Program-made: the position numbers and the translations under genes
Shown: positions 8,030-15,829 of the stretch, piece after piece
How positions within the stretch are numbered: the first letter of the stretch is position 1
How the letters are laid out: each line of letters opens with the position of its first letter
The notes under the pieces: model-generated
Database searches by the model: none
What the model was told of the DNA's origin: nothing
The model's input: the letters and a program-made list of their open reading frames with translations, nothing else
Source of the DNA: Candidatus Anammoxibacter sp.
GTDB lineage: Bacteria > Planctomycetota > Brocadiia > Brocadiales > Anammoxibacteraceae
DNA length: 64,000 nucleotides
NCBI GenBank assembly: GCA_021777105.1
Contig: JAIQZQ010000101.1
Span: 28,184 to 92,183 of the forward strand
Direction: 5' to 3'

Positions 8030-8202
8030 AAATTAACGAAATCGGTCGCCTTGGACAAGGTCTTGTTGATTAATGTAAATAACTCCCTCAAATGTTAAGG
8101 CGAGTGGGCGCGGCTATACTACATCGTGAATTGATTTGGTTAAGTGATTGGAATGCATGGAAAATTTCCGTAGTCTCACAAACAATTTGATAATATCTTA
8201 CC

Positions 8203-8402
8203 TTAAGTCGTTGTGTCGCCGGGCATCAAAGGGTTTATGGTTTTAAACCCAATAAGTTGCGCAACTTTGCAAAGATTCTGATCTGCTACAACAAAAGCCA
8301 AATCTTATTTTCTTAATCTGTTATTAACTTTGTGACGGTTTCCGAGCCTTCTTCATCGTGGAAAAATTTTACAAGAGCGGAAGTGTCAAAAAACAAGTTC
8401 AT
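8203..8402 (-). pseudogene. vapC: VapC-like PIN toxin with an internal deletion
   Basis: From ATG at 8402, overlapping the antitoxin stop as ATGA, the frame reads MNLFFDTSALVKFFHDEEG then SETVTKLITD-stop, a PIN domain N-terminus with its first Asp. After the stop it continues ENKIW. It then jumps frame to FVVADQNLCKVAQLIGF and KTINPL, the usual PIN C-terminus, ending at 8203-8205. The central 70 or so residues, including the other catalytic acids, are missing. The toxin is dead, while the antitoxin in front is open. Confidence 0.75.
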
Positions 8403-8614
8403 ATTCTATCTTCCCTTTCAGATAATATTTCATCGCTTATAGATCCTTTGCATTGTTTTAGCGCATTCCTTACCCTTAGATAAGCGGGATTATCTTCTCT
8501 TTCCTTATGCTCCGGCGTTTTGCTTTTAATTGAAAGTATCATATCATAGACTCTCATCAGATCAAGAGGACTCATACCCTCTAACTCTTCAATTGCCTGT
8601 TCCTTTATTTTCAT
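8399..8614 (-). CDS. Antitoxin paired with a dead PIN toxin
   Basis: A 71-residue product (starting MKIKEQAIEELEGMSPLDLM) typical of the small helical antitoxins upstream of PIN toxins, with a conserved end A-Y-L-R-V-R-N-A-L-K-Q-C-K-G-S then a S-E-R-E-D-R-I terminus. Its TGA overlaps the toxin ATG. The gene is undamaged although its toxin partner has lost most of its catalytic core. Confidence 0.7.
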   Translation of the reverse strand: MKIKEQAIEELEGMSPLDLMRVYDMILSIKSKTPEHKEREDNPAYLRVRNALKQCKGSISDEILSEREDRI

Positions 8615-8865
8615 TGCATCCCCTCTTTTATTGTTATTGCATATATAACCATAAATTAATATAGATTATTTATGTCCTTGCCTTGCCTTGGATTTGATAT
8701 ATTTAACGTTAAGACCAGTTACGACAAACTTCCTGATTAAAGATTTAAGTTTAAAGTTACCAAATACTTACAGATAAAACAATTTAAAATCTGATGTTAA
8801 TAGCTGTTGTTTTAATTTTTCGAGCTATTTCGCGTCTTTTAGCTTGACGTTTAAAACATTGAGTG

Positions 8866-8937
8866 GCAGTCAAACAACTGCGTCAATTACAGAGAAACAT
8901 ACTGTAATTTGACTGCTTTGTAAATATATGTTACACT
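8866..8937 (+). promoter_or_regulatory. Promoter with overlapping inverted repeat upstream of vapBC
   Basis: TTGACT (8909-8914), a 17-base spacer and TACACT (8932-8937) form a good sigma-70-type promoter 40 bases before the VapB start. The -35 box lies inside the right arm of an inverted repeat: GCAGTCAAA (8866-8874) pairs with TTTGACTGC (8908-8916). A second inner pair is TTACAG (8887-8892) with CTGTAA (8902-8907). Binding there would block the -35 box, as expected for VapBC autoregulation. Confidence 0.6.
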
Positions 8938-8976
8938 TTTATTTTCTGGTTTTACTTTTATCTGAAGGTTTTACTT

Positions 8977-9267
8977 ATGGTTATTGTAACAACATCCATA
9001 AAAGGTCAGGTCGTCATACCAAAGAAAGAGAGAGAGAGGCTAGGGATAAAGCCGGGCGCCAAGGTAATGATTGAGACTGTAAAAGACCATATAGAAATCC
9101 GTCCTTTGCCTGAAGAGCCTATTGAATATCTCTGCGGTATATTCGAAAATTGCCGGGAATCTCTTACCGGCGCGCTTATAGATGAACGTAACAAGGAGCG
9201 TAAGCATGAACAAAACAAAACTGCTGGACTCATTCGCAATACTGGCTCTGCTAAAAAAAGAAGATAA
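8977..9267 (+). CDS. vapB: VapB antitoxin, AbrB/SpoVT fold
   Basis: An antitoxin with an N-terminal swapped-hairpin DNA-binding domain: VTTSIKGQVVIPKKERERLG, IKPGAKVMIE and IEIRPLP. The C-terminal helix that wraps the toxin is SLTGALIDERNKERKHEQ. The frame overlaps the vapC gene by about 60 bases, so the last residues are probably less constrained. It is expected to repress its own promoter through the inverted repeat upstream. Confidence 0.85.
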   Translation: MVIVTTSIKGQVVIPKKERERLGIKPGAKVMIETVKDHIEIRPLPEEPIEYLCGIFENCRESLTGALIDERNKERKHEQNKTAGLIRNTGSAKKRR

Positions 9268-9607
9268 TTATCATTTCGTGCTTGAGCTTTTAAACAAAGC
9301 AAAAATCGGCAAAAACAGACTTGTTATGAACCAAATTAACGCCGGCGAAATATATTACATCGTTAAAAAACGAAACCTCACTGCTGATTTTAATACATTC
9401 TGGAATACATTTCTTATGCTTCCTATAGCTTTTATCGCCAATGATTTTAATCATGTTGTTGAATCCGCAAAAATAAAGAGCCAATTCCCTCTCTCATACG
9501 CTGATTCGTTTGCGGTTTATACCGCTGTAAAAGAAGGGGCGTCAATAGTAACCGGCGATCCTGAATTTAAAAGCGTTGAAGGTATAGTAAAAATTGAATG
9601 GATCTAA
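9206..9607 (+). CDS. vapC: VapC PIN-domain ribonuclease toxin, intact
   Basis: A toxin of the PIN family, a metal-dependent RNase. The start MNKTKLLDSFAILALLKKED at 9206 is chosen because AAGGAG lies seven bases upstream; the frame is open a little earlier. The expected acidic residues are present: D in LLDSFAIL, E in INAGEIYY, D in LSYADSFAVYTA and D in IVTGDPEF. The length of 133 residues is normal. It is the only undamaged PIN toxin in the window, and its antitoxin directly precedes and overlaps it. Confidence 0.87.
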   Translation: MNKTKLLDSFAILALLKKEDNYHFVLELLNKAKIGKNRLVMNQINAGEIYYIVKKRNLTADFNTFWNTFLMLPIAFIANDFNHVVESAKIKSQFPLSYADSFAVYTAVKEGASIVTGDPEFKSVEGIVKIEWI

Positions 9608-9765
9608 ATTTTAAGATGTTTTGGTTCCATGCATTGAAAATAAAGTTTATGGATATCGCGATTAAGATGGATGTAAGAGCCAAAAACCGCTATTTACTCC
9701 TGAAATTTTAAAAATTTAGCGGATATTTGGGATATGCGTAAGGCGTTGTGCTGCCGTAACATGGC

Positions 9766-9797
9766 GAGGGAAAAAGAAATTGACTTCTTTTTCCCTC
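9766..9797. terminator. 13-bp hairpin between vapC and the bifunctional nuclease gene
   Basis: GAGGGAAAAAGAA (9766-9778) and TTCTTTTTCCCTC (9785-9797) pair perfectly around ATTGAC. The T-rich right arm makes a terminator for the vapBC transcript likely. A second bulged hairpin follows at 9813-9846 (AACTATC with GATAGTT, and CCAA with TTGG inside), 34 bases before the next start codon. Confidence 0.55.
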
Positions 9798-9879
9798 ATG
9801 TGTTAGAATTTGAACTATCTGAAACCAACGGGAATATTGGATAGTTTTAAAGACTATTGATTTTTACAAAAAGGCGATT

Positions 9880-10308
9880 ATGAGTTTTAAAGGCGTTGAT
9901 GATTTGGTTCATATGGTTTTGTCACGGATTATGATATCGGAGAATAGCGACCATCAGATCATTGTGCTTAAGGAGAAGGACGGTGATCGTAACTTTCCTA
10001 TTGTAATCGGCATACAGGAAGCCTGGGCTATTGATAGGGCGGTAAAGAATATTCCCACTCCACGGCCTCTTACTCATGACTTGATGGGAAATATTATAAA
10101 TGGCCTTGACATTGGCGTTGAGCGCATTACAATAAACGACCTTAAGAACAACACTTTTTACGCGACTATTGCGTTAAAGCAAAACGGTTCGAAGTTTGAG
10201 ATCGACGCAAGACCCAGCGACGCTATTGTTTTGGCGACTCAAATGAAGTCGGAGATCTTTGTTTCCAGAAAAGTTTTAGACGAGGTTTGCAAGATAGACT
10301 CAATGTAA
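9880..10308 (+). CDS. Bifunctional nuclease family protein (DUF151)
   Basis: A 142-residue DUF151/BFN domain protein. The family signature is complete: an N-terminal MVLSRIMISENS strand, FPIVIGIQEAWAI with the conserved Glu, the R-P-L-T-H-D-L motif, and DARPSDAIVLA near the C-terminus. Plant and Thermotoga relatives have been linked to DNase/RNase activity; the role in this organism is not known. It stands alone between a TA operon and two tRNA-Ser genes, with hairpins on both sides. Confidence 0.88.
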   Translation: MSFKGVDDLVHMVLSRIMISENSDHQIIVLKEKDGDRNFPIVIGIQEAWAIDRAVKNIPTPRPLTHDLMGNIINGLDIGVERITINDLKNNTFYATIALKQNGSKFEIDARPSDAIVLATQMKSEIFVSRKVLDEVCKIDSM

Positions 10309-10344
10309 TGAGTTAAATAAAGAGTTAAATCCTAAATTTTATGT

Positions 10345-10375
10345 TGAAACCGGGTGGTTTCAGCTTTTGTTTTTT
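10345..10375 (+). terminator. Intrinsic terminator after the bifunctional nuclease gene
   Basis: TGAAACC (10345-10351) pairs with GGTTTCA (10356-10362), followed by a T-rich tract. It lies 36 bases after the stop codon and just before the first tRNA-Ser. Confidence 0.65.
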
Positions 10376-10389
10376 GTGGTCGACACTTT

Positions 10390-10478
10390 GGAGGGATGGC
10401 CGAGTGGACGATGGCGGCAGTCTTGAAAACTGTTGTCCCGAGGGATCGGGACCGTGGGTTCGAATCCTACTCCCTCCG
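10390..10478 (+). tRNA. tRNA-Ser(UGA)
   Basis: Acceptor GGAGGGA pairs with TCCCTCC. The anticodon loop CTTGAAA gives anticodon TGA. A long variable arm (GTCCCGAGGGATCGGGAC) marks a class II tRNA, and the T loop has GGTTCGAATCC. The CCA end is encoded at 10479-10481. A second serine tRNA follows after about 80 bases. Confidence 0.97.
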
Positions 10479-10559
10479 CCATTTTTGGCGAGTTTTGGGC
10501 GACCGCAAGGAAACTTGATTGTTAAGTTGTAGTTTGCGTTTTATTTGATATATGTAAAT

Positions 10560-10649
10560 GGAGAGGTGGCTGAGCGGCTTAAAGCGGTGGGTTGCTAACT
10601 CATTGTCTCGTTTTAGGCGGGACCCCGGGTTCGAATCCCGGCCTCTCCG
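10560..10649 (+). tRNA. tRNA-Ser(GCU)
   Basis: Acceptor GGAGAGG pairs with CCTCTCC. The anticodon loop TTGCTAA gives anticodon GCT. There is a long variable arm and a GGTTCGAATCC T loop. CCA is encoded at 10650-10652. It was probably transcribed together with the preceding tRNA-Ser(UGA). Confidence 0.96.
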
Positions 10650-10743
10650 CCATTTTTTGGTTTTGAGTTTTTTTTTACTCGAAATTTCCAACGCCTTAAC
10701 TAAAATGGCGTCTCGGCTTTGGCCGGGGCGCCTATTTTTTTTT

Positions 10744-11214
10744 ATGAAAATAGGTTTAATCTCAGACTCGCACGATAATGTGCCTGTTGTAAAGGCGGCT
10801 GTCAGGTTGTTTAACGACGCAAATGTTGAGCGTATAATTCACGCGGGTGATTATGTGGCGCCTTTTAGCGTTAAGGAGTTGTTAAAGGCGGATGCGCCTT
10901 TGACGGGCATCTTTGGAAACAATGATGGTGAAAAGATCGGGATTAAGAATTTATGCAGTGAGATCTTTGAAGGTCCATACTCTATTGAGCTAAATAATAA
11001 GAAGATTACAATTGTGCATGCTATTGAAGGGCTTGATGCGGGGTTGAGGGATAAAAGCGACGTTGTTGTTTACGGACACACTCACGCGGCTGAAATTAAA
11101 AAAGACGGCCCATTAATTATAAATCCCGGCGAATGCGGGGGATGGGTGAACGGGACGTGTTCTGTGGCTATTTTAGACCTGAATACGATGGATGCGGAGA
11201 TTATGGAGATTTAA
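10744..11214 (+). CDS. YfcE/MJ0936-type metallophosphoesterase
   Basis: A 156-residue calcineurin-like phosphodiesterase. All metal motifs are present: GLISDSHDN at the N-terminus, IIHAGDYV, GIFGNNDGE, ITIVHA and VVYGHTHAAE, then an I-I-N-P-G-E end close to the usual N-P-G-S. The start MKIGLISD at 10744 is chosen; the longer open frame upstream reads through the tRNA gene and is not real. Family members hydrolyse phosphodiesters with Mn or Ni; the natural substrate is not known. Confidence 0.9.
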   Translation: MKIGLISDSHDNVPVVKAAVRLFNDANVERIIHAGDYVAPFSVKELLKADAPLTGIFGNNDGEKIGIKNLCSEIFEGPYSIELNNKKITIVHAIEGLDAGLRDKSDVVVYGHTHAAEIKKDGPLIINPGECGGWVNGTCSVAILDLNTMDAEIMEI

Positions 11215-11249
11215 AAACGAAAGAGGCGAAGCTGTGCCGTTTAAGTGGG

Positions 11250-11299
11250 CTGGAAAGCAAATTTACACACCCCTCGTTCCCCTCTTTTTAGAGGGGAGG
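11250..11299. repeat. Interspersed hairpin element, CCCCTC-TTTTTA-GAGGGG
   Basis: TGGAAAGCAAATTTACACACCC leads into the hairpin at 11279-11296. A near-identical lead (TGGAAAGC.AATT.ACACACCC) and hairpin recur at 11857-11892, again just after a stop codon. It may be a small mobile palindromic element that acts as a gene end. Confidence 0.6.
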
Positions 11300-11409
11300 T
11301 TGCTAGCTGTTACTTGTTCCAGCATTAAGAGTTGTGAGCAAGATTAGGGCTGTGCCTTGTGCGAGGCTGTGTTAAATTACATTTACGATAATATCATATA
11401 AAGTTGATA

Positions 11410-11850
11410 ATGAAAAAAACAAATTTTGCGTTCTTTTTAATAATGGCGGGTTTAATTACGGTTGCGTCCGGTTGCGTTACAAGGACGATTAATATTGAGT
11501 CTACGCCTTCGAACGCATCTGTTTATCTTGATGACAAGTATATAGGTGAAAGTCCGGTGTCCGTGCCGTTTACGCATTACGGAACGCGAAAGATTACTGT
11601 TGAGAAAAAGGATGAGGATGGAAGGCTGGTATTAAAAAGGGCGATAAATTTCGAAAAGATCAAGCCGCCTCTTTACGAGGTGTTCCCGTTTGACTTTATA
11701 TCGGAGATTCTTTATCCGGGCAAGCTTGAAGACAAGCACGATTTCCACTACCAACTGGACGAGTTGGACTTGCCGTCAATAGCGGAGCGTAAAAAACAGA
11801 TCCTTTTAAACGCCGAAGACCTCAGGAGAAAAGCCCTGGAGCTTGATTAG
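11410..11850 (+). CDS. PEGA-domain lipoprotein
   Basis: A 146-residue lipoprotein. The signal peptide MKKTNFAFFLIMAGLITVAS is followed by Gly-Cys, a good lipobox, so it should sit on a membrane facing the periplasm. Residues 27-70 form a PEGA domain: INIESTPSNASVYLDDKYIG, then ESPVSVPFTHYGTRKITVEK. PEGA domains are small beta modules of surface and periplasmic proteins. The C-terminal 50 residues are charged and helical. The open frame begins at a TTG at 11404, but ATG 11410 starts the signal peptide properly. It is flanked by two copies of the interspersed hairpin. Confidence 0.8.
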   Translation: MKKTNFAFFLIMAGLITVASGCVTRTINIESTPSNASVYLDDKYIGESPVSVPFTHYGTRKITVEKKDEDGRLVLKRAINFEKIKPPLYEVFPFDFISEILYPGKLEDKHDFHYQLDELDLPSIAERKKQILLNAEDLRRKALELD

Positions 11851-11856
11851 GGGTTT

Positions 11857-11892
11857 GGAAAGCGAATTAACACACCCTCTTTTTAGAGGGGA
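11857..11892. repeat. Interspersed hairpin element, second copy of the pair
   Basis: TGGAAAGCGAATTAACACACC is followed by CCCTC-TTTTTA-GAGGG at 11875-11890. It starts seven bases after the PEGA gene stop. Confidence 0.6.
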
Positions 11893-12022
11893 TGTCATTG
11901 AATTAAGGATTGTTGCGCTGTAATTCAAAAACGTTATTTACATTACTTCAACCATTCAGTTTTTAGTGTGAATAGTTTTTCATTATAAGCGCAAATGGAA
12001 CTATTTTATCATCCTCCACTAA

Positions 12023-12043
12023 CCCCTCCCATCAAGGGAGGGG
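12023..12043. repeat. Related palindrome CCCCTCCC-ATCAA-GGGAGGGG
   Basis: An 8-bp stem with a five-base loop, followed by GATGTGTGTTGCCC and, 20 bases on, a half element CTTTTTAGAGAGGATG. It looks like a diverged or composite copy of the interspersed hairpin, downstream of glgP. Confidence 0.5.
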
Positions 12044-12157
12044 ATGTGTGTTGCCCATTGCTTTTTAGAGAGGATGCCGCTTGTGTCAGCGCTCAAAGTT
12101 GCGACCAACCGCTTATGCTTTCCTGCTCTTTACCAACCCCCAATACCTAATTACCAA

Positions 12158-14716
12158 TTAACTTTTTTCCCCTACCGGCGTTTTCTTAAGTTTCCATATA
12201 TCATCATTGTACTGCAGGATAGACCTGTCGCTTGAGAATTTGCCCATTCGCGCAATATTTAGGAGGGCCATTTTAGCCCAGGCCTCTTTGTTGTTGTAAA
12301 GCGCGGCAACTTGTTCTTGTGTATCTTTAAAAGGCAATAAATCCTTTAACGTGAAATAGGCGTCGTGCCTTGCCAGGGATTCGGCTAAGTCTTGTAGAAT
12401 GCCGCGTTCTTCAGGGATGTCGGTTAACTCGTTTGAAGATAGTTGATCAATAACTTTGCGAACGTTTTCGTTGTTGTCGCAAATGTCCATAGGGTCGTAT
12501 CCGGTTTGGCGGAGATGTTTGACGTCGTCTACCGTTAATCCAAATATAAACATATTTTCAAGGCCAATCTCCTCGGACATTTCAACATTAGCTCCGTCCA
12601 TAGTGCCTATTGTCAAAGCTCCGTTTAACGCAAGCTTCATATTGCCTGTTCCTGACGCTTCAAATCCCGCAGTTGAGATCTGTTCGCTTACATCCGCCGC
12701 AATAAGCAATTTTTCAGCCAGCGAGACGTTGTAATTTTCCAGAAACACAACTTTTATTTTGTCGTTAACATCGTTGTCGTTGTTAATAACGCGCGCCAGG
12801 ATGTTGATAAACTTAATAATCGATTTGGCCTGATGGTAACCCGGCGCTGATTTAGCCGCAAACATAAAAGTTCTAGGCGCAACTGCCTTGCCGGGATCGC
12901 TTTTTAATTCGTTATACAACATCAGGATATAGAGAGCGTTCATCAATTGCCGTTTGTATTCATGCAATCTTTTTGCCTGAACGTCAAAAATTGAGTCAAC
13001 GTCAATTTCAATCAGGCCTGTAACCTTTCCTTTAGCGTCCTTTACAGGGTTGTTTTTGTATATGTAATCCCTGAGTTTCTCTTTATTTCTGCGTTTAATC
13101 TCCATAAGTTGGGTTAGAAAGGCGGAGTCGTTTGCGAACTCCTCCAGTTTTTTCAACTCAAACAGGTCGGTAATCCATTTGTCGCCTATTTTGCCGGTAA
13201 TTAAACCCGCAAGTTCGGGGTTTGGCTTAAGCAGCCATCTTCTTGGCGTAATTCCGTTTGTTTTGTTATTCAGTTTGCCGGGAAACATATCGTGAAAATC
13301 GTGGAGAGTCTCTTCTTTAAGTATCCGTGTATGCAATTCTGCCACTCCGTTTACCGAATGGCTGCCGGCTACCGCGAGATTCGCCATTCTTACCTTGCCG
13401 TTTTCAATAATAGACATGTTTCGCACATGGTCCATATTGCCTGAATAACGATCCCATATGTCTTTGCAGAAATCGTGGTTTATTATCTCGATAATCTCGT
13501 AGTTTCGCGGGATAAGCTCTTTCATCATATGGCAATCCCACTCCTCCAGGGCCTCGCGCATAATTGTGTGGTTTGTGTAAGCGCAGGTTTTTACAGTGAT
13601 ATCCCATGCTTTGTCCCATGCCACGCCCTCTTCATCCACCAGCAATCGCATTAACTCGGTCACCACGAGCGAAGGGTGGGTGTCGTTAATCTGTATCGCG
13701 GCGGTTTCATGGAAAGAGTCAAAGTTATTATGCCTCTTTTTGTAAGTCCTAAAAATATCCTGCGTGCTTGCCGAAACCAGAATGTATTGTTGTTTCAGAC
13801 GCAAACGTTTTCCCGGGTCATGATTATCATTGGGATACAAAATTGCCACCATTGTCAGGTCGTCGTGGCTTATAACGTTTTTGAGCGCGTTTTCGTAATC
13901 GCCCACATCAAACGCGCTGATGTTAAAGCTGTTGTAATCAGGCACTGAAGTGCTCCATAACCGCAGCGTGTTGACGGTGCCGTTTCGATAGCCGATAATT
14001 GGGGTATCAAACGGAACCGCGGCAACCTCTTCAAAGTCCTTAAGCCCGGTCTTCTCCTTGCCGCGCAGGATGTTGTCTCTGCAAATGCGCCCCCCGAACC
14101 TGACCATAACGGTGTCTTCCCGGCGTTTTATCTCCCATGGGTTTCCATGTTGCAGCCACTGGTCAGGGTGTTCAACCTGATAGCCGTCCAATATCTCCTG
14201 ACGGAATATGCCGTAATCGTAACGAAGGCCATAACCATGGCCGGGCAATTGCTGAGTGGCCATTGAGTCAAGATAACATGCGGCCAGCCTGCCCAAACCG
14301 CCGTTGCCGAGCCCGGCGTCCATCTCAATATCTTCAATTTCGTTCAAACTTAAACCCAGCGATTCAATCAGGCCGGCGACTTCTTTGTCTGCGCCGAGGT
14401 TAATAAGATTGTTCCCTAAAAACCTGCCTGTTAAATATTCGGCAGATAAATAGAACAACTGCTTTACGTTGCCGTTTTTGTACTGCTGGTTTGTGGCGAT
14501 CCAGTTGTCCATAATCCTGTCTCTCACAGCCAGGGCCAGGGCCTTATAGACGTGCGGAAAGAGTTTAAGATTAACCGCGTCTTTAATTGTAACAACCCCT
14601 TTCAGGCCAAGCCCCTGGGTCTTTTGTAAATGATATTTCATCTCCACCCTTAGTGGGTGTTCGTCAGAGAAGACTTCGCTTTTTGCGGATGATTGATTTT
14701 CGCTCTCTTTTTGCAT
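12158..14716 (-). CDS. glgP: Glycogen/starch phosphorylase (GT35)
   Basis: An 852-residue enzyme that releases glucose-1-phosphate from alpha-1,4-glucan using pyridoxal phosphate. The N-terminal half has the family pattern QLFYLSAEYLTGRFLGNNLI, GNGGLGRLAACYLDSMA and GYGLRYDYGIF. The catalytic C-terminal half has KRLHEYKRQLMN, FAAKSAPGYHQAK and the PLP-lysine region EASGTGNMKLALNGAL-TIGTMDGANVEM. It is full length for the family. It stands alone on the minus strand, 2.8 kb from the divergently oriented glgA-glgC operon. Together they give both breakdown and synthesis of a glycogen store. Confidence 0.96.
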   Translation of the reverse strand: MQKESENQSSAKSEVFSDEHPLRVEMKYHLQKTQGLGLKGVVTIKDAVNLKLFPHVYKALALAVRDRIMDNWIATNQQYKNGNVKQLFYLSAEYLTGRFLGNNLINLGADKEVAGLIESLGLSLNEIEDIEMDAGLGNGGLGRLAACYLDSMATQQLPGHGYGLRYDYGIFRQEILDGYQVEHPDQWLQHGNPWEIKRREDTVMVRFGGRICRDNILRGKEKTGLKDFEEVAAVPFDTPIIGYRNGTVNTLRLWSTSVPDYNSFNISAFDVGDYENALKNVISHDDLTMVAILYPNDNHDPGKRLRLKQQYILVSASTQDIFRTYKKRHNNFDSFHETAAIQINDTHPSLVVTELMRLLVDEEGVAWDKAWDITVKTCAYTNHTIMREALEEWDCHMMKELIPRNYEIIEIINHDFCKDIWDRYSGNMDHVRNMSIIENGKVRMANLAVAGSHSVNGVAELHTRILKEETLHDFHDMFPGKLNNKTNGITPRRWLLKPNPELAGLITGKIGDKWITDLFELKKLEEFANDSAFLTQLMEIKRRNKEKLRDYIYKNNPVKDAKGKVTGLIEIDVDSIFDVQAKRLHEYKRQLMNALYILMLYNELKSDPGKAVAPRTFMFAAKSAPGYHQAKSIIKFINILARVINNDNDVNDKIKVVFLENYNVSLAEKLLIAADVSEQISTAGFEASGTGNMKLALNGALTIGTMDGANVEMSEEIGLENMFIFGLTVDDVKHLRQTGYDPMDICDNNENVRKVIDQLSSNELTDIPEERGILQDLAESLARHDAYFTLKDLLPFKDTQEQVAALYNNKEAWAKMALLNIARMGKFSSDRSILQYNDDIWKLKKTPVGEKS

Positions 14717-14832
14717 AGTTAATATTTCTTTGTAAAATTTTTGTGGATTCTAAGATCTCTTAATTTATGTAAAACGCCAATTATAACATATAAGTCAAAT
14801 GATTTTATTAGATTTTATTTTAGCGGTTTACA

Positions 14833-15657
14833 TTAAAACAGATAGCCTTGTTCATGGCTTAGTTCACTTGTAACCATATCGTAGTATTTTTGCTCAATTT
14901 CAACCCCGATAGAGTTTCGTTTTAGCTTTTGGGCGGCTTTGAGAGTCGCGCCTGAACCCATAAAAGGATCCAGCACGACATCATGCTCAATTGTGAAGAG
15001 CTTAATAAACCATTCGGGCAACGAGACGGGAAACGCCGCGCTATGGTTTTTATTATTGCATTCGGTGGCCATGTGTATCACGTTTGTGGGGTAGGCCATA
15101 TCCCTGCCCGACCAGTTGGACACGTTTTTGCCAAATCCGCTTTCAGCTTTTGACTCGTCGCGTTCGCGGTCGGTTTTACTTAGATTCTTCAGCCTGGGCT
15201 TTGCCCAATCGCCCATTGGAACCATCACCGTCTCCTGATGCATATTAAATTTCTTGTTTTTGTTAAATTGCAGAAGTCGTTCCCAGGAGTCCCTAAAACG
15301 GTTTGGCCATTTTCCCGGGTAACAATTCTTTTTATGCCAAATAAACTCTTCCGTCCAAAGCCACCCCTGTTTTCGCATTTCAATAATAAGCTCCAGCACA
15401 TATGTGTGCCGCTCGCCGTTTGCCACGCGCTCTTTTATGTTTAGAACAAACGTGCCGGTGGTTTTCTGAACTCTTAACAGTTCTTGTGATATCGGTAAAA
15501 ACCACTCTACATATTTATCCGCATGAACGCCGCCATATGTCTTTTTCCGTTGATCGGCGTATGGGGGAGAGGTAAAGATGAGGTCTACGGAGTTGTCGTC
15601 CAGGGTTTTCAATTCATTCGCGCAATCGCCCAACAAACATTTTGCAGATATTTGCAT
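14833..15657 (-). CDS. Orphan DNA methyltransferase, beta class, probably N4-cytosine
   Basis: A 274-residue type II-style methyltransferase. Motif IV comes first, FTSPPYADQRK at residues 29-39. The SAM-binding motif comes late, VVLDPFMGSGATLKAA, followed by SIGVEIEQKYYDM. This order defines the beta class, and SPPY rather than DPPY favours N4-cytosine methylation. The middle part (about residues 140-200) is a variable recognition region rich in charged residues. No restriction gene lies next to it, so it may be a solitary regulatory or protective methylase. The recognition site cannot be read from the sequence. Confidence 0.85.
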   Translation of the reverse strand: MQISAKCLLGDCANELKTLDDNSVDLIFTSPPYADQRKKTYGGVHADKYVEWFLPISQELLRVQKTTGTFVLNIKERVANGERHTYVLELIIEMRKQGWLWTEEFIWHKKNCYPGKWPNRFRDSWERLLQFNKNKKFNMHQETVMVPMGDWAKPRLKNLSKTDRERDESKAESGFGKNVSNWSGRDMAYPTNVIHMATECNNKNHSAAFPVSLPEWFIKLFTIEHDVVLDPFMGSGATLKAAQKLKRNSIGVEIEQKYYDMVTSELSHEQGYLF

Positions 15658-15829
15658 TGTAATTTCTTCTCAAAATTTATTTAGTATTAAACAATAGTGG
15701 ATCAAAAGTTTAATAAAATAATACTTTTTAGAGGTATTTGCAAATTTATTGCAGATTTTGGGCTTTGCGCGCGCTATTTATCCTTGAAGGTGGTAATATT
15801 TTTAAAAATATATTGTTAAAACGCGGCTT

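Noticed and set aside
10558..10743. N-terminal extension of the YfcE-type protein through the tRNA-Ser gene
   Set aside because: The extension translates a tRNA; the family start is the ATG at 10744.
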